From Bdellovibrionales bacterium (GTDB taxonomy: Bacteria; Bdellovibrionota; Bdellovibrionia; Bdellovibrionales; Bdellovibrionaceae), in NCBI GenBank assembly GCA_016713585.1, contig JADJOV010000002.1, positions 124,001 to 188,000 of the forward strand: a stretch of 64,000 nucleotides of DNA, given 5' to 3'. Shown in pieces: positions 1 through 8,414 of this stretch. How positions within the stretch are numbered: the first letter of the stretch is position 1; each line of letters opens with the position of its first letter. The translations under genes were made by a program, and so were the position numbers. A model generated the notes under the pieces. It was not told the origin of the DNA. It made no database searches and saw only the letters and a list, made by a program, of their open reading frames with translations.

Positions 1-459
1 CTGAAAATACCCGCTGCCACCACCAGAGTTTAGGGAAAAATATCCATATCCTGGATTTGGGATTATAAAAAAACCTGCTCCATAGTAGGCTCCACCAACT
101 CCGACCCCTGCTGAGGCTCCAGAGTTAGTGACCACAGACGCGGATGATCCCGCCCCAATTTGCACATAGGGTCGGAATACCCGATCTCTAAAGAGATATT
201 TGAGATTTATATCCCCAAGAAGACTAATTGATTTAGTCTCTTGATTTGTCGTCGAGTCAGTCCCCTTGCTCTGCTGAACTCCGCCAATGCCGACCTCAAA
301 CGCAACCTTCGAGCCAAGTCTCATAAAATTCAAACCCACAAGTGCGCCAGGTGGATTGTTGTAACCCAAATTCCAGCTCCACCCAAGCGCCCATGATCTC
401 TCAGAGAATAACGCTAAAAACAAACTCACAAATATCGTTAAACAGATTTTCTCATTCAT
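1..459 (-). CDS. Secreted glycine-rich, probable outer-membrane beta-barrel protein (partial)
   Basis: The reading frame is open for 153 codons from an ATG at 459 and runs off the left edge, so the C-terminus is missing. Residues 1-22 form a signal peptide: Lys at position 4, a hydrophobic core LTIFVSLFLALF and a cut after SWA. The mature part alternates short polar and aromatic stretches (WSWNLGYN, KYLFRDRVFRPYVQIGAG) and then becomes very rich in Gly, Tyr and Ser, as in small outer-membrane beta-barrels. No family is certain. No clear Shine-Dalgarno sequence precedes the ATG. It could also be a surface-exposed non-barrel protein. Confidence 0.6.
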   Translation of the reverse strand, partial: MNEKICLTIFVSLFLALFSERSWALGWSWNLGYNNPPGALVGLNFMRLGSKVAFEVGIGGVQQSKGTDSTTNQETKSISLLGDINLKYLFRDRVFRPYVQIGAGSSASVVTNSGASAGVGVGGAYYGAGFFIIPNPGYGYFSLNSGGGSGYFQ

Positions 460-748
460 AGGAAGACTATCATTTGAAGACAATATATTTTCAAGTATTT
501 AGTATTACGCAAAACAAGGGAAGACTCTGTGTGCCGCTCCAACATCTCAACTTAACTCATATGGCGAGATAAGACTGCTCATGTCTACTATGCAAATTAG
601 CCCAAAGTAGCTTTTGAATGTCCTATGCGCATATTTTGTCACCGAGTGATCCATGGTCATCCCAAATCGAGACGATACCTACGGATAACTTTAAACTGAG
701 TCTGGCTAGACAAATGGTCCGATTGGTACGTCCTCGAAAAGCTTGCAA

Positions 749-772
749 CATGATATCATTGTTGATATCATG
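749..772. promoter_or_regulatory. Perfect inverted repeat at the start of hicAB, probable operator
   Basis: CATGATATCA and TGATATCATG form 10-bp perfect arms around a 4-base spacer, TTGT. The repeat ends on the first plausible ATG of the hicA remnant (770). HicB antitoxins carry a DNA-binding domain and repress their own operon, so a palindrome here fits an autoregulatory operator. The function is inferred from position and symmetry only. Confidence 0.55.
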
Positions 773-898
773 TCTTTGATGAGTAGGACCGAGAAGCTAA
801 TAGCAAAACTGATGAATGGAACAATTTCCGCTTGCAACTCATTCGAAAGATTTAAAGCCGTATCAGGTAAAGCAGATCTCGAGGGCATTGGAGGAATA
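770..898 (+). pseudogene. hicA: hicA toxin remnant
   Basis: An open frame starting at 770 (or at the ATG at 782) encodes SRTEKLIAKLMNGTIS followed by NSFERF, which matches the start of HicA mRNA-interferase toxins. The rest of HicA is absent, namely the double-stranded-RNA-binding-like core with its catalytic His in a GSH motif. The frame instead runs without a stop straight into hicB. The toxin is therefore probably inactive through an internal deletion of about 90-100 bases. A sequencing deletion is less likely because a whole block is missing. Confidence 0.5.
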
Positions 899-1261
899 AT
901 GGCATTGCCGAAAAAAGTGAAAGAACTGATCCCTTACTACTCTTATAGTGTTCATTTTTCAGATGAAGATGAGGCTTACGTTGTGTCGGTCGCAGAGCTT
1001 GCAGGTTGCATGACCCACGGTGATTCTGCTGCCGAGGCCTTGGAGATGGCGCACGAGGCCGTCGAAGGTCATCTCGAAGTTTTGATTTCTCAGAAGCAAG
1101 AGATCCCTGAGCCAATATCAAAAATTAAAGCAAGCGGTGACTTTCTTGTTAGAAGTAACCCTGAGCTCCATCAACGACTGATCCGCAAATCTCACGAAGA
1201 AGGCTACAAGAGTTTAAATAAATTCGTGGTCGATAAACTGGAAGAGCTCGTTGAGAAGTGA
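899..1261 (+). CDS. hicB: HicB family antitoxin
   Basis: This 120-residue protein has the HicB layout. Residues 8-65 are the partial RNase H fold (YYSYSVHFSDEDEAYVVSV, ELAGCMTHGDSAAEAL), and the C-terminus (FLVRSNPELHQRLI to FVVDKLEEL) is an Arc-like ribbon-helix-helix DNA-binding domain. The ATG at 899 is chosen because GGAGG lies six bases upstream. The longer frame beginning near 743 is the hicA remnant reading through. HicB normally neutralises HicA and represses the operon. With hicA decayed, this copy may be an orphan antitoxin or DNA-binding regulator acting on the palindrome at 749-772. Confidence 0.8.
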   Translation: MALPKKVKELIPYYSYSVHFSDEDEAYVVSVAELAGCMTHGDSAAEALEMAHEAVEGHLEVLISQKQEIPEPISKIKASGDFLVRSNPELHQRLIRKSHEEGYKSLNKFVVDKLEELVEK

Positions 1262-1496
1262 TCGACGGGTTTATCGCTATCACTTCGAGTTTTGCCGAGC
1301 GAATGCCTCGTTGGCCCCGATCAGTTCCGTGACGCGAGGCCAGCTCTAGATCCGACAAAGTTGTGCCGTCAAAATGGCACGTTTACTTGCGCGAGGGCAC
1401 GAGACGATTACCACATCAGCCGTCTTCCCATCTGGCTGAGAAAACGGCTGAAAAAGGGCTCTTAATCACCCTTCGATGGGACCACAAAATTTCACC

Positions 1497-2546
1497 TCAC
1501 AACAATAGAAAATCCACCAATAGCTGCGAAGCATTGACTCCCCTGGGTTCCATATAAGGTGCCGTTGAGTTGCCGCCACTCCAGCCGTGGCCCATCCCTT
1601 CAACCATGATCTTTTTGACGATGACTGATTTTCCAAAAAGAGTTTCCGTCACAGCTGCATTGAACTTACGATCATTTTGCTCGATTCTGGAACTACGAGT
1701 TGTGACTTGAGTCGGCAATCCACCAGACTTGATCCATAAAATTCCATTGATTTTAATCATCTGCTCGTTCGTCCGATCCGCATTAATGGTCCCCACATAG
1801 GGATCCTTGGTTCCTTGAATGACAATCACTCGGAGGAGCTTTGAAGTTGGTGGTGAACATTGGACTGCCCTTTCCGCCGATTCATCGAGGTCCTGAGTTG
1901 ATCCGTTCTTCATCGCAGTGTGACCTTCCTCTTCAGTTTGGGCGGCTCGATATTCTAGCCCGGAGTGAAGAAGACCGCCTGCAAAAACATCAGAATAGCA
2001 CGCAAGGATATTACTTGCAGTCGCAGCTCCCGAAGAAATTCCCGTCACAAAAACCTTTCCAGAATCTACGCCTCTTACTTTTACGATTTCTCTCGTCATC
2101 TCCGCAATGATCGATAGTTCTCCACTGCGCTGGTGATTCTCTGGCTTAAACCAATTCCAGCACTTCCACGGATTGTCACCATATGTTTGCTCTGGGTAAA
2201 GGACTAAAAAATTATTAGCTTCCCCAAGGAGATTGAGTCCTGTGCCCGAAGCCATTTGGTCCCCTGTCAGAAAACATCCATGCAGCACAACAAGCAGCCC
2301 AGGATTTTTCGACAGCTGACTCGGAACAAACAGCTTATAACCTCTCGACCCAAAACTATTCTGATACTTTCCATCAATCATCGTCGTTGAATCACCGAAA
2401 TTCCAAAACCCTGGAAATCCTGGAAATATGAACCCATGGGCCACCGGGTGACTCAGCAATAACAGAAAAAACATCACCCCCAAAAAACTTTGCTTCATCA
2501 GCTTTACTACGACTTCTTCCAATAATTTCCGCATAACCCTCTCCAT
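1497..2546 (-). CDS. Secreted PHB depolymerase-family esterase
   Basis: An alpha/beta hydrolase of the poly(3-hydroxybutyrate) depolymerase/LpqC esterase family. It would hydrolyse polyester or ester substrates outside the cytoplasm. A signal peptide occupies roughly residues 17-38 (FLGVMFFLLLLSHPVAHG). The catalytic set is visible: oxyanion region VVLHGCFLTG, nucleophile in GISSG, Asp in QGTKDPYVG and His in GMGHGWSGG. AGGGGG five bases before the ATG at 2546 supports that start, although a start 36 or 48 bases downstream would give a more conventional signal peptide. It follows the acyl-CoA ligase on the same strand with a 54-base gap and may be co-transcribed. Confidence 0.8.
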   Translation of the reverse strand: MERVMRKLLEEVVVKLMKQSFLGVMFFLLLLSHPVAHGFIFPGFPGFWNFGDSTTMIDGKYQNSFGSRGYKLFVPSQLSKNPGLLVVLHGCFLTGDQMASGTGLNLLGEANNFLVLYPEQTYGDNPWKCWNWFKPENHQRSGELSIIAEMTREIVKVRGVDSGKVFVTGISSGAATASNILACYSDVFAGGLLHSGLEYRAAQTEEEGHTAMKNGSTQDLDESAERAVQCSPPTSKLLRVIVIQGTKDPYVGTINADRTNEQMIKINGILWIKSGGLPTQVTTRSSRIEQNDRKFNAAVTETLFGKSVIVKKIMVEGMGHGWSGGNSTAPYMEPRGVNASQLLVDFLLL

Positions 2547-2600
2547 TTGAACCCCCTAAGATTTAATACTAGTCACATTTTAAGCTTCTGAACCTGCACT

Positions 2601-4178
2601 CTACATTTCAGCTAGATGTCTCTTAAGAATCTTTCCACTCTCCCCTTTTGGCAAAGACTCCAAAAAACTGAAATATTTTGGAATCTTAAATTTCGCCAAA
2701 TTTTGCAAACAAAATAAATTAATCTCTTGCTCCGTTAAATCCGAATTCTCCCTCACAATAAAGGCTTTGCCGACCTCTCCCCATTTTTGATCAACAACGC
2801 CAATGACTGCGACCTCCCTAATACCATCTAATCTTCGAAGCACCTGCTCAATCTCTGTTGGATAAACATTTTCACCTCCGCTTTTGTACATATCCTTCTT
2901 TCGACCGACGACATAGAAATACCCCTCGGCGTCGAAACGAACCAAATCCCCTGTGTACAGCCAACCGTTTTTTATGGTTTCCTTTGTTGCCTTTTCATTG
3001 TTCCAATAACCAACCATCACCATGGGTCCCCTCAGAACAAGTTCGCCAACTTTGTCAGCTCCCAGAACGTTACCCACCTCATCGACGACTCTGGCTTCAA
3101 TATAAAAATTTGGAAATCCGATCGAGCCAATTTTCTTGATCGCATGTTCTTCATTGAGTGAAAATACATTGGGCCCAAATTCCGTTAAACCATACCCCTG
3201 CCGAATCGGAATACCTTTTTTATGCCAAATTTCAATCAAAGGAAGTGGCATCGGTTCGCCACCTACAATCGCATACCTGAGAGTTGAAAGGTCAGCACTC
3301 TTAAATAAACCAGATCTGGCAAGCATGTCCATTGTCGTCGGGACCCCGAAAAGCAAAGTCGCTTTCTCCCTCTCCGTGAGCGCAATAATTTGATCCGCAT
3401 CAAACTTCTTCAAAACAATTGTCTTGGCCCCGCGGTGAATAAACGGGTTTGTCAAAACATTCCACCCCCCCGTATGAAAGAATGGCAAGAAACAAACAGC
3501 ACAGTCCGACTGAGATATATTCAATCTGAGGGTCGTGTTGATTGAATTCCAAAATAACATTTTGTGATCTAAAAGGGCGCCCTTTGGCGCCCCTGTCGTG
3601 CCTGACGTATATAGAATCATGACTCCGTCACTGCTTGAACCGACGAAAGCATCTCTTTCGTTAGGTCTATTTTTCTCGGCAGCCACATTTTCGGCAGCCA
3701 CAGCAACATGAGATTCAGCCTTCGCCAACTGCGTCGCAAAGCTCCCAGGCCCGGTGAGTAAGCAAGACTTAATTGAGTGGTAAGTCTTCCTGACGTTCTC
3801 AACCAAATCTCGAAAGGGCAATTGGTAAAAAATCAACTTTGGCTGGCAATCATCAACAATATGATCAACCTCTCTTTGCGTTAGTCGGAAATTGATTGGG
3901 ACAAGAATTGCCCCTAATCGCTGAAGGGCAAAGAACAGAAAAATATACTCAATTTCATTGGTCGCGAGAACGGCCACCCGATCCCCATGTTTAATTTGAA
4001 ACTGGGATTTCAAAATGTGTGCTCCACTCACGGCCGCGTGATAGAACTGCCGATAGGTATACGCTTGCCCAGTGTCTCCGTCTTGAAGAGCCACATTATT
4101 AGGTGTATACAAATTCCATCGTTTCAGCCAATCCAGCTCGATTTCCATTTCCATTTCCATCGACACCTTGGTTTCCAT
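2601..4178 (-). CDS. AMP-dependent acyl-CoA ligase (ANL superfamily)
   Basis: A 525-residue adenylate-forming enzyme that activates a carboxylic acid, probably a fatty acid, as acyl-AMP and then acyl-CoA. Motifs in order are the P-loop ILYTSGTTGAPKG, GYGLTE, YTGDLV, hinge KSGGENVYP and the C-terminal Lys in PKGESGKILKR. The ATG at 4178 follows the KAS III stop by one base, so the two genes are translationally linked. Longer frames starting at 4235 overlap that gene and are rejected. The N-terminus has an odd acidic run MEMEMEIE. Together with the KAS III homologue and the divergent reductase, it suggests synthesis or modification of a lipid-like metabolite; the product is unknown. Confidence 0.85.
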   Translation of the reverse strand: METKVSMEMEMEIELDWLKRWNLYTPNNVALQDGDTGQAYTYRQFYHAAVSGAHILKSQFQIKHGDRVAVLATNEIEYIFLFFALQRLGAILVPINFRLTQREVDHIVDDCQPKLIFYQLPFRDLVENVRKTYHSIKSCLLTGPGSFATQLAKAESHVAVAAENVAAEKNRPNERDAFVGSSSDGVMILYTSGTTGAPKGALLDHKMLFWNSINTTLRLNISQSDCAVCFLPFFHTGGWNVLTNPFIHRGAKTIVLKKFDADQIIALTEREKATLLFGVPTTMDMLARSGLFKSADLSTLRYAIVGGEPMPLPLIEIWHKKGIPIRQGYGLTEFGPNVFSLNEEHAIKKIGSIGFPNFYIEARVVDEVGNVLGADKVGELVLRGPMVMVGYWNNEKATKETIKNGWLYTGDLVRFDAEGYFYVVGRKKDMYKSGGENVYPTEIEQVLRRLDGIREVAVIGVVDQKWGEVGKAFIVRENSDLTEQEINLFCLQNLAKFKIPKYFSFLESLPKGESGKILKRHLAEM

Positions 4179-4179
4179 T

Positions 4180-5213
4180 TTAGATGCCCCACTCAAGGGC
4201 GAGAGCGGCCATCGCCATTCCGCCGCCGGAACCAATCAGAACAACAAGGTCTCCCTTCTTCAAGGCTTTCTCCTCAACTGCATCAGCTAGGCACATTGCA
4301 ATTGATGCACTCCCTGTATATCCATAGCGGTCCATAATATAATGAGCTCGATCTCTTGGCACCTCCAACCGATCGAGAGTTTCGTAAATGCTCTGAACAT
4401 TAAACTGAGTAATTATAAATTTATTAATATCCCGAGGTTGCTTACCAATTTCTTCAGTTAATATTCGAGTCAAACGAGGCCAGTGGATCCCATTGGTCTC
4501 GGGGGAATTCGTTTTGGAAAAGCCAATAGGTGTTCCTTCTTATGTAGTCCATCAACATTGATGGGCTTATATGATCCGCCAGCATAGATTCCCATATAGT
4601 CATGATATTGGCCGTCAGCGTAAAGAGTTGAGGCCAAAAAACCATCTGTTCCAGTCGAGGGCTGCAAAATAACCGCACCTGCACCGTCGGCAAAAAGCGA
4701 GGCCACTTTGTAGTCATCGAAATTCAACCACTTACTCATCGCATAGGCGCCTACGACCAAAATGTTCTGATATTTCTTATCCGAAGCTAGAAACTTTGAA
4801 GCAACATCGCAGGCGGTGACAAATCCCGCACACGCTGTGTTTAAATCAAAAATTCCTGCTCGAACAGCACCTAACTTAAATTGCACAACAGAAGAAGTTG
4901 GCGGCGAAATATAATCAGGCGTATCTGTAGCCACAATAATCAGATCTAGATCTTTAGCTGTGATACCCGCAGCAGCCATTGCTTTTTCTGCAGCAGGAAT
5001 AATCAAATCACTCGTACTTTGATCATCACGCATCCAGCGTCGCTCAAGAATATTTCTTTGGTCTCGTAAAAACGTGGAGATATCCTTTTTATAAAGCTCA
5101 TCAAAATAGGCGTTTGTTATGACCCGTTCTGGAGCGTACATTCCAGTTCCGCGAATCGTGGCTCTTCGTATTTCGGCTTGCGCTGAGTTGTTTGGCTTCA
5201 CATTTGTCATCAT
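4180..5213 (-). CDS. 3-oxoacyl-ACP synthase III (FabH-like) homologue, frameshifted
   Basis: A thiolase-fold ketosynthase III homologue of about 344 residues. The first part (from ATG 5213, GGGGG six bases upstream) carries the nucleophile Cys in NTACAGF and the nucleotide-sugar-like loop ATDTPDYISPPTS. The frame breaks at a five-base G run (4501-4505 on the plus strand). One more base would join it to the C-terminal half, which has TQFN where FabH has HQAN and RYGYTGSAS where FabH has the GNT motif. The His and Asn of the Cys-His-Asn triad therefore appear replaced. Such enzymes can act as acyltransferases or non-decarboxylating condensing enzymes, so the exact reaction is open. Confidence 0.75.
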
Positions 5214-5294
5214 TCCAATCCCCCTTAGATCAATGAATAGACATCTTGCTGATGCTGAAGATTTAGGCCTCAAAAAAGCATTTGTCCACAAAGA

Positions 5295-5318
5295 AAACTA
5301 GAGCCCGAACTCTAGTTT
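5295..5318. promoter_or_regulatory. Palindrome in the divergent promoter region of the KAS III/FabG cluster
   Basis: AAACTAGAG and CTCTAGTTT are 9-bp perfect arms around a 6-base centre, CCCGAA. The repeat lies between the divergent KAS III and SDR genes. Its size fits a dimeric repressor site that could control both arms. No T-run follows, so it is not an obvious terminator. No regulator gene is adjacent. Confidence 0.45.
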
Positions 5319-5408
5319 AGCTCTGAAAATATTGATTTCTTGCGTTGCAGATCAAACGTCCCGTTGACGAGTCATTTTAGTCCATGCGACAAGATTTGGA
5401 GCGGTCAT

Positions 5409-6257
5409 ATGATACGAAACATAAAAACAAGTTGCGAAAAGTATTTAGAAAATACTGGGTCCAAACTGGAGATTATTGTGGGAAACACTATAGAAAACTT
5501 TGAAAACAAAGAAAATGTAAAATTTGATTTTAAGAACAAAGCTGCAGTTATTACAGGAGGTGCCGCTGGCATCGGTTTTGGAACTGCCTCTATGTTCCTT
5601 GATGCTGGAGCTCGGGTTTCAATTTGGGATTATTCGCAGGAAGCTCTTGATCGTGCAAAAGCTGAGCTGAGCATCTATACTGAGCGCGTACAGTTTGTCC
5701 AAGTTGATGTTGGAAATCGCCAGTCTGTGGCTGCCGCAGCTGCGAGCCTTCCTTGGCCAATCGATATCCTCATCAACAACGCGGGAATTACTCGCGATAA
5801 GTCCTTTGCTAAACTTTCTCCTGAGGATTGGGATTCCGTTATCACAACCAATCTTTCTGGTCTCTACAATGTAACAAAAGGCCTTTTTGAAAAATTCAAT
5901 CCGAAATCCACTGACAAGCGAATTATCAATATTTCGAGCGTTGTTGGGATCTATGGAAATTTTGGCCAAGCTAACTATGCCTCTGCAAAGGCTGGAGTCA
6001 TTGGTTTTACTAAAACACTGGCCAAAGAACTTGGTCGAAAGGGCTTTACGGTCAATGCCATCGCCCCTGGTTTTATCAAAACAGCTATGGTCAAGTTAAT
6101 GCCGACGGAAGTTTTGGAAAAAATGGCAGGCCAAGTTCCCGTTGCTAGACTCGGCGAAGTCGATGATATTGCTAATGCTTGCCTGTTTTTATCGAGTCAC
6201 CAGGCCTCCTATATCACTGGCACAGTCATCAGTGTGGATGGCGGAATTGTCCTCTAG
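5409..6257 (+). CDS. SDR family oxidoreductase, FabG-like 3-oxoacyl reductase
   Basis: A 282-residue short-chain dehydrogenase/reductase. The NAD(P)-binding motif TGGAAGIGFG, NNAG, the catalytic Ser in ISSVVG and the YASAK pair are all present, and the tail GTVISVDGG is typical of FabG. The start at 5409 has GGAGCGG upstream. An earlier in-frame start at 5340 adds residues with no family match. About 40 residues precede the fold, longer than usual for FabG. It probably reduces a 3-oxoacyl intermediate made by the divergent KAS III homologue. The housekeeping fabG is usually beside fabD/acpP, so this is likely a cluster-specific copy. Confidence 0.8.
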   Translation: MIRNIKTSCEKYLENTGSKLEIIVGNTIENFENKENVKFDFKNKAAVITGGAAGIGFGTASMFLDAGARVSIWDYSQEALDRAKAELSIYTERVQFVQVDVGNRQSVAAAAASLPWPIDILINNAGITRDKSFAKLSPEDWDSVITTNLSGLYNVTKGLFEKFNPKSTDKRIINISSVVGIYGNFGQANYASAKAGVIGFTKTLAKELGRKGFTVNAIAPGFIKTAMVKLMPTEVLEKMAGQVPVARLGEVDDIANACLFLSSHQASYITGTVISVDGGIVL

Positions 6258-6293
6258 AATTATTATGCTACACTAACCCAAGGAATTTTCGAA

Positions 6294-7097
6294 TTGAGTC
6301 ATCGGTATCAAATTAACTATGAACTGAAAGAAAATACAGTTCCCGTGGATATGCTGTTTTTGCACGGCAATCTTGCTTCTCGACGGTGGTGGTATCCGGT
6401 CTCGTCAATCTTGACTGAGAAAAATCGGTCATCCTCACCGCAAGGAAGCATGGCTCTTTGCGATATTAGGGGCTATGGTGGAAGCTCCGGTCTCCCTCAG
6501 GGTTATCAAATGACCGCAGATGATTTGGTCATGGATTTCATAACTTTTATTGAAACTCATAAGCTGAAGAATGTTTTACTTGTTGCTCATTCTGCAGGGA
6601 CTCCTCTGGCCGCATTAATGTTAGCTAGGCGACCTGAATTGTTCCTGGGCGGAATTCTCATTGGTTCCCCGCGGCCTCAAGGAGTTTCCTTTGAAGATGA
6701 TCTATTTGCGAAATATGAATTCATGGCTAGCAACCGCGAACTCACTCGCTGGGCGATAGGGTCTAGTATTCACAAAAACGACTATTCAGCACAGTTTTTT
6801 AACGAAGTCCTTGTTGAAGATGCCTGGCAAGGCCTTCAAAAAGGAGGTTCCCAAATCGCAAGAGCGGTGCGAGATCTAGATATTTCCGCAGAGGTCGCTT
6901 CGATCCAAAAGCCTGTCTTGATTCTTCATGGCCTACATGACCACTTAATCCCCGAGTCGCACGCTGCCGACCTCCATCGAGCAATTCCAAATTCGACACT
7001 GACTTACTTACCAGACAATGGACATTGTTTAAATGTTGAGGATCCCATGCGCTTGGCCGATGAAATTGATGCGTTTGTTTGCAACTTTCTTAAATAA
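6294..7097 (+). CDS. Alpha/beta hydrolase
   Basis: A cytoplasmic alpha/beta-hydrolase fold protein of 267 residues. It has the oxyanion-hole motif LFLHGNLAS, DIRGYGGSS, the nucleophile elbow VAHSAGT (the usual first Gly is Ala), the acid in LHGLHDHLIP and the catalytic His in DNGHCLN. The start is a TTG with AAGGAA eight bases upstream. The gene lies 36 bases after the reductase on the same strand, so it is probably co-transcribed. It could be a thioesterase-like or lactonase-like hydrolase that releases the cluster's product. Substrate cannot be told from sequence. Confidence 0.8.
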   Translation: MSHRYQINYELKENTVPVDMLFLHGNLASRRWWYPVSSILTEKNRSSSPQGSMALCDIRGYGGSSGLPQGYQMTADDLVMDFITFIETHKLKNVLLVAHSAGTPLAALMLARRPELFLGGILIGSPRPQGVSFEDDLFAKYEFMASNRELTRWAIGSSIHKNDYSAQFFNEVLVEDAWQGLQKGGSQIARAVRDLDISAEVASIQKPVLILHGLHDHLIPESHAADLHRAIPNSTLTYLPDNGHCLNVEDPMRLADEIDAFVCNFLK

Positions 7098-7116
7098 GAC
7101 TCTGGTTAACTGATAT

Positions 7117-7152
7117 AGATCCAGATCCAGATCCAGATCCAAATCTAGATCC
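7117..7152. repeat. Hexamer tandem repeat (AGATCC)
   Basis: Four exact copies of AGATCC run from 7117 to 7140, followed by AAATCT and a further AGATCC. The array lies in the 131-base gap between the hydrolase and the methyltransferase. It may vary in copy number by slipped-strand mispairing. No function is evident. Confidence 0.8.
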
Positions 7153-7228
7153 ATATTAGATTCAAAAAAGTCGACAACAAAAAATCAAGTAAAATACACT
7201 CTGAATGAAGAAATCAAAGGGGTGGAAG

Positions 7229-8309
7229 ATGGCGGAAACTACGACTAGGCCTGTACGATCAGAAGAGCATTCGGTACCCAGCGAAAAAGAGACCAACGAC
7301 TTCTACAAAGTTTTGGCCGGACACATATTCTTTCAATCATTAAGCGCTGCCGTGCAGTTTAGTTTATTTGATCTGCTCCAAAAAATCGGACCTAGCACTG
7401 AGGAAGAGATCGCAAAATCTGGGAATCGAACAGCAACCCTGCCGAATCCTCTTGCTTCCCCTCACCGTCAATGGGTTATTGGTCTTGGATGATGGGAAAT
7501 ACACGAATTCAAGGGTTTCTGCCGCCTACTTGTGCTCTAGCCAACCTCGTAATATTCTTAATGTTGTCAAATGGCAGCACTTTATAAACTACAAGGCAAT
7601 GTTTCACCTATATGATTCAATTGTGGCAAATAAGAATTTAGGACTAAAAGAATTTTCGGGCAATGAGCCGACCCTATATCAAAGACTGAGTCATGACAAA
7701 AATCTAGAAGCAATTTTTCAGCTTGCCATGCAAGATATTTCGCGGCAAGCACAAGTTGATTTGGTGGAGAATGTTGACTTCTCAAACATAAAATATTTAG
7801 TTGATGTCGGCGGAGGCAATGCCTCTAACATCATCACGATAGCAAAGAAGTACCCTTCCCTGAGGGCGACCGTATTTGATTCAGAATCCGTTTGCAAAAT
7901 AGCAAGGGAGAACATTCAAAAAAATGGTTTAGGGGATCGTCTCACGGCAGTGGCTGGCGATTGCTTCTCAAATTCGTTTCCAATAAATACAGATTGTTTA
8001 CTTTTTTGCCATTTTTTTACAATTTGGTCTAAGAACAAAGATCTCGAGCTTCTAACAAAAGCCTACAAGGAGCTAAAGCCTGGTGGTCGCGCCATGATTT
8101 TCAACATGATGCAAAACAACTCAAAAGACGGACCGCTCTTAGCCGCCATGGGCTCTCCCTACTTTTTGACGCTCGCAACGGGAACTGGTATGTTATACAC
8201 ATGGCAAGAGTACATTGAATTATTTGAAAAGGCCGGCTTTACTGAAATTAAGTTTCAGAAACTTCCAATGGATCATGGCGTAATCTGGGGCATTAAATCA
8301 GAAGACTAA
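7229..8309 (+). CDS. SAM-dependent O-methyltransferase, frameshifted
   Basis: Two overlapping frames together make one O-methyltransferase of about 360 residues. The first (from ATG 7229, GGGGTGG upstream) is the dimerisation winged helix with LFDLLQKIGPSTEEEIAKS. The second continues with LGIEQQPCRILLLPLTVNG, then the SAM-binding DVGGGNASN and a small-molecule methyltransferase C-terminus (YTWQEYIELFEKAGFTEI). The break is at 7414-7418, where one base too many occurs beside an A run. The family methylates hydroxyl groups of secondary metabolites, which suits the preceding reductase and hydrolase. A real pseudogene cannot be excluded. Confidence 0.75.
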
Positions 8310-8414
8310 ACTTGCTTTTGAGTTAAAATACAAATTCAATAGCCGGATGCTTTACAAATCGTACAGTTCGGATTCTCAGAGGAGCAGTGGGCAGCAACAC
8401 CTACTGTTTATTTA

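Noticed and set aside
1363..1557. 64-codon frame between hicB and the esterase gene
   Set aside because: No ribosome binding site, no family match, and it overlaps the esterase 3' end on the other strand.
1497..6257. Olefin biosynthesis (oleABCD) cluster
   Set aside because: The reductase is a classical FabG-type SDR, not the extended SDR OleD, and the hydrolase is in a different position. Only a loose resemblance remains.
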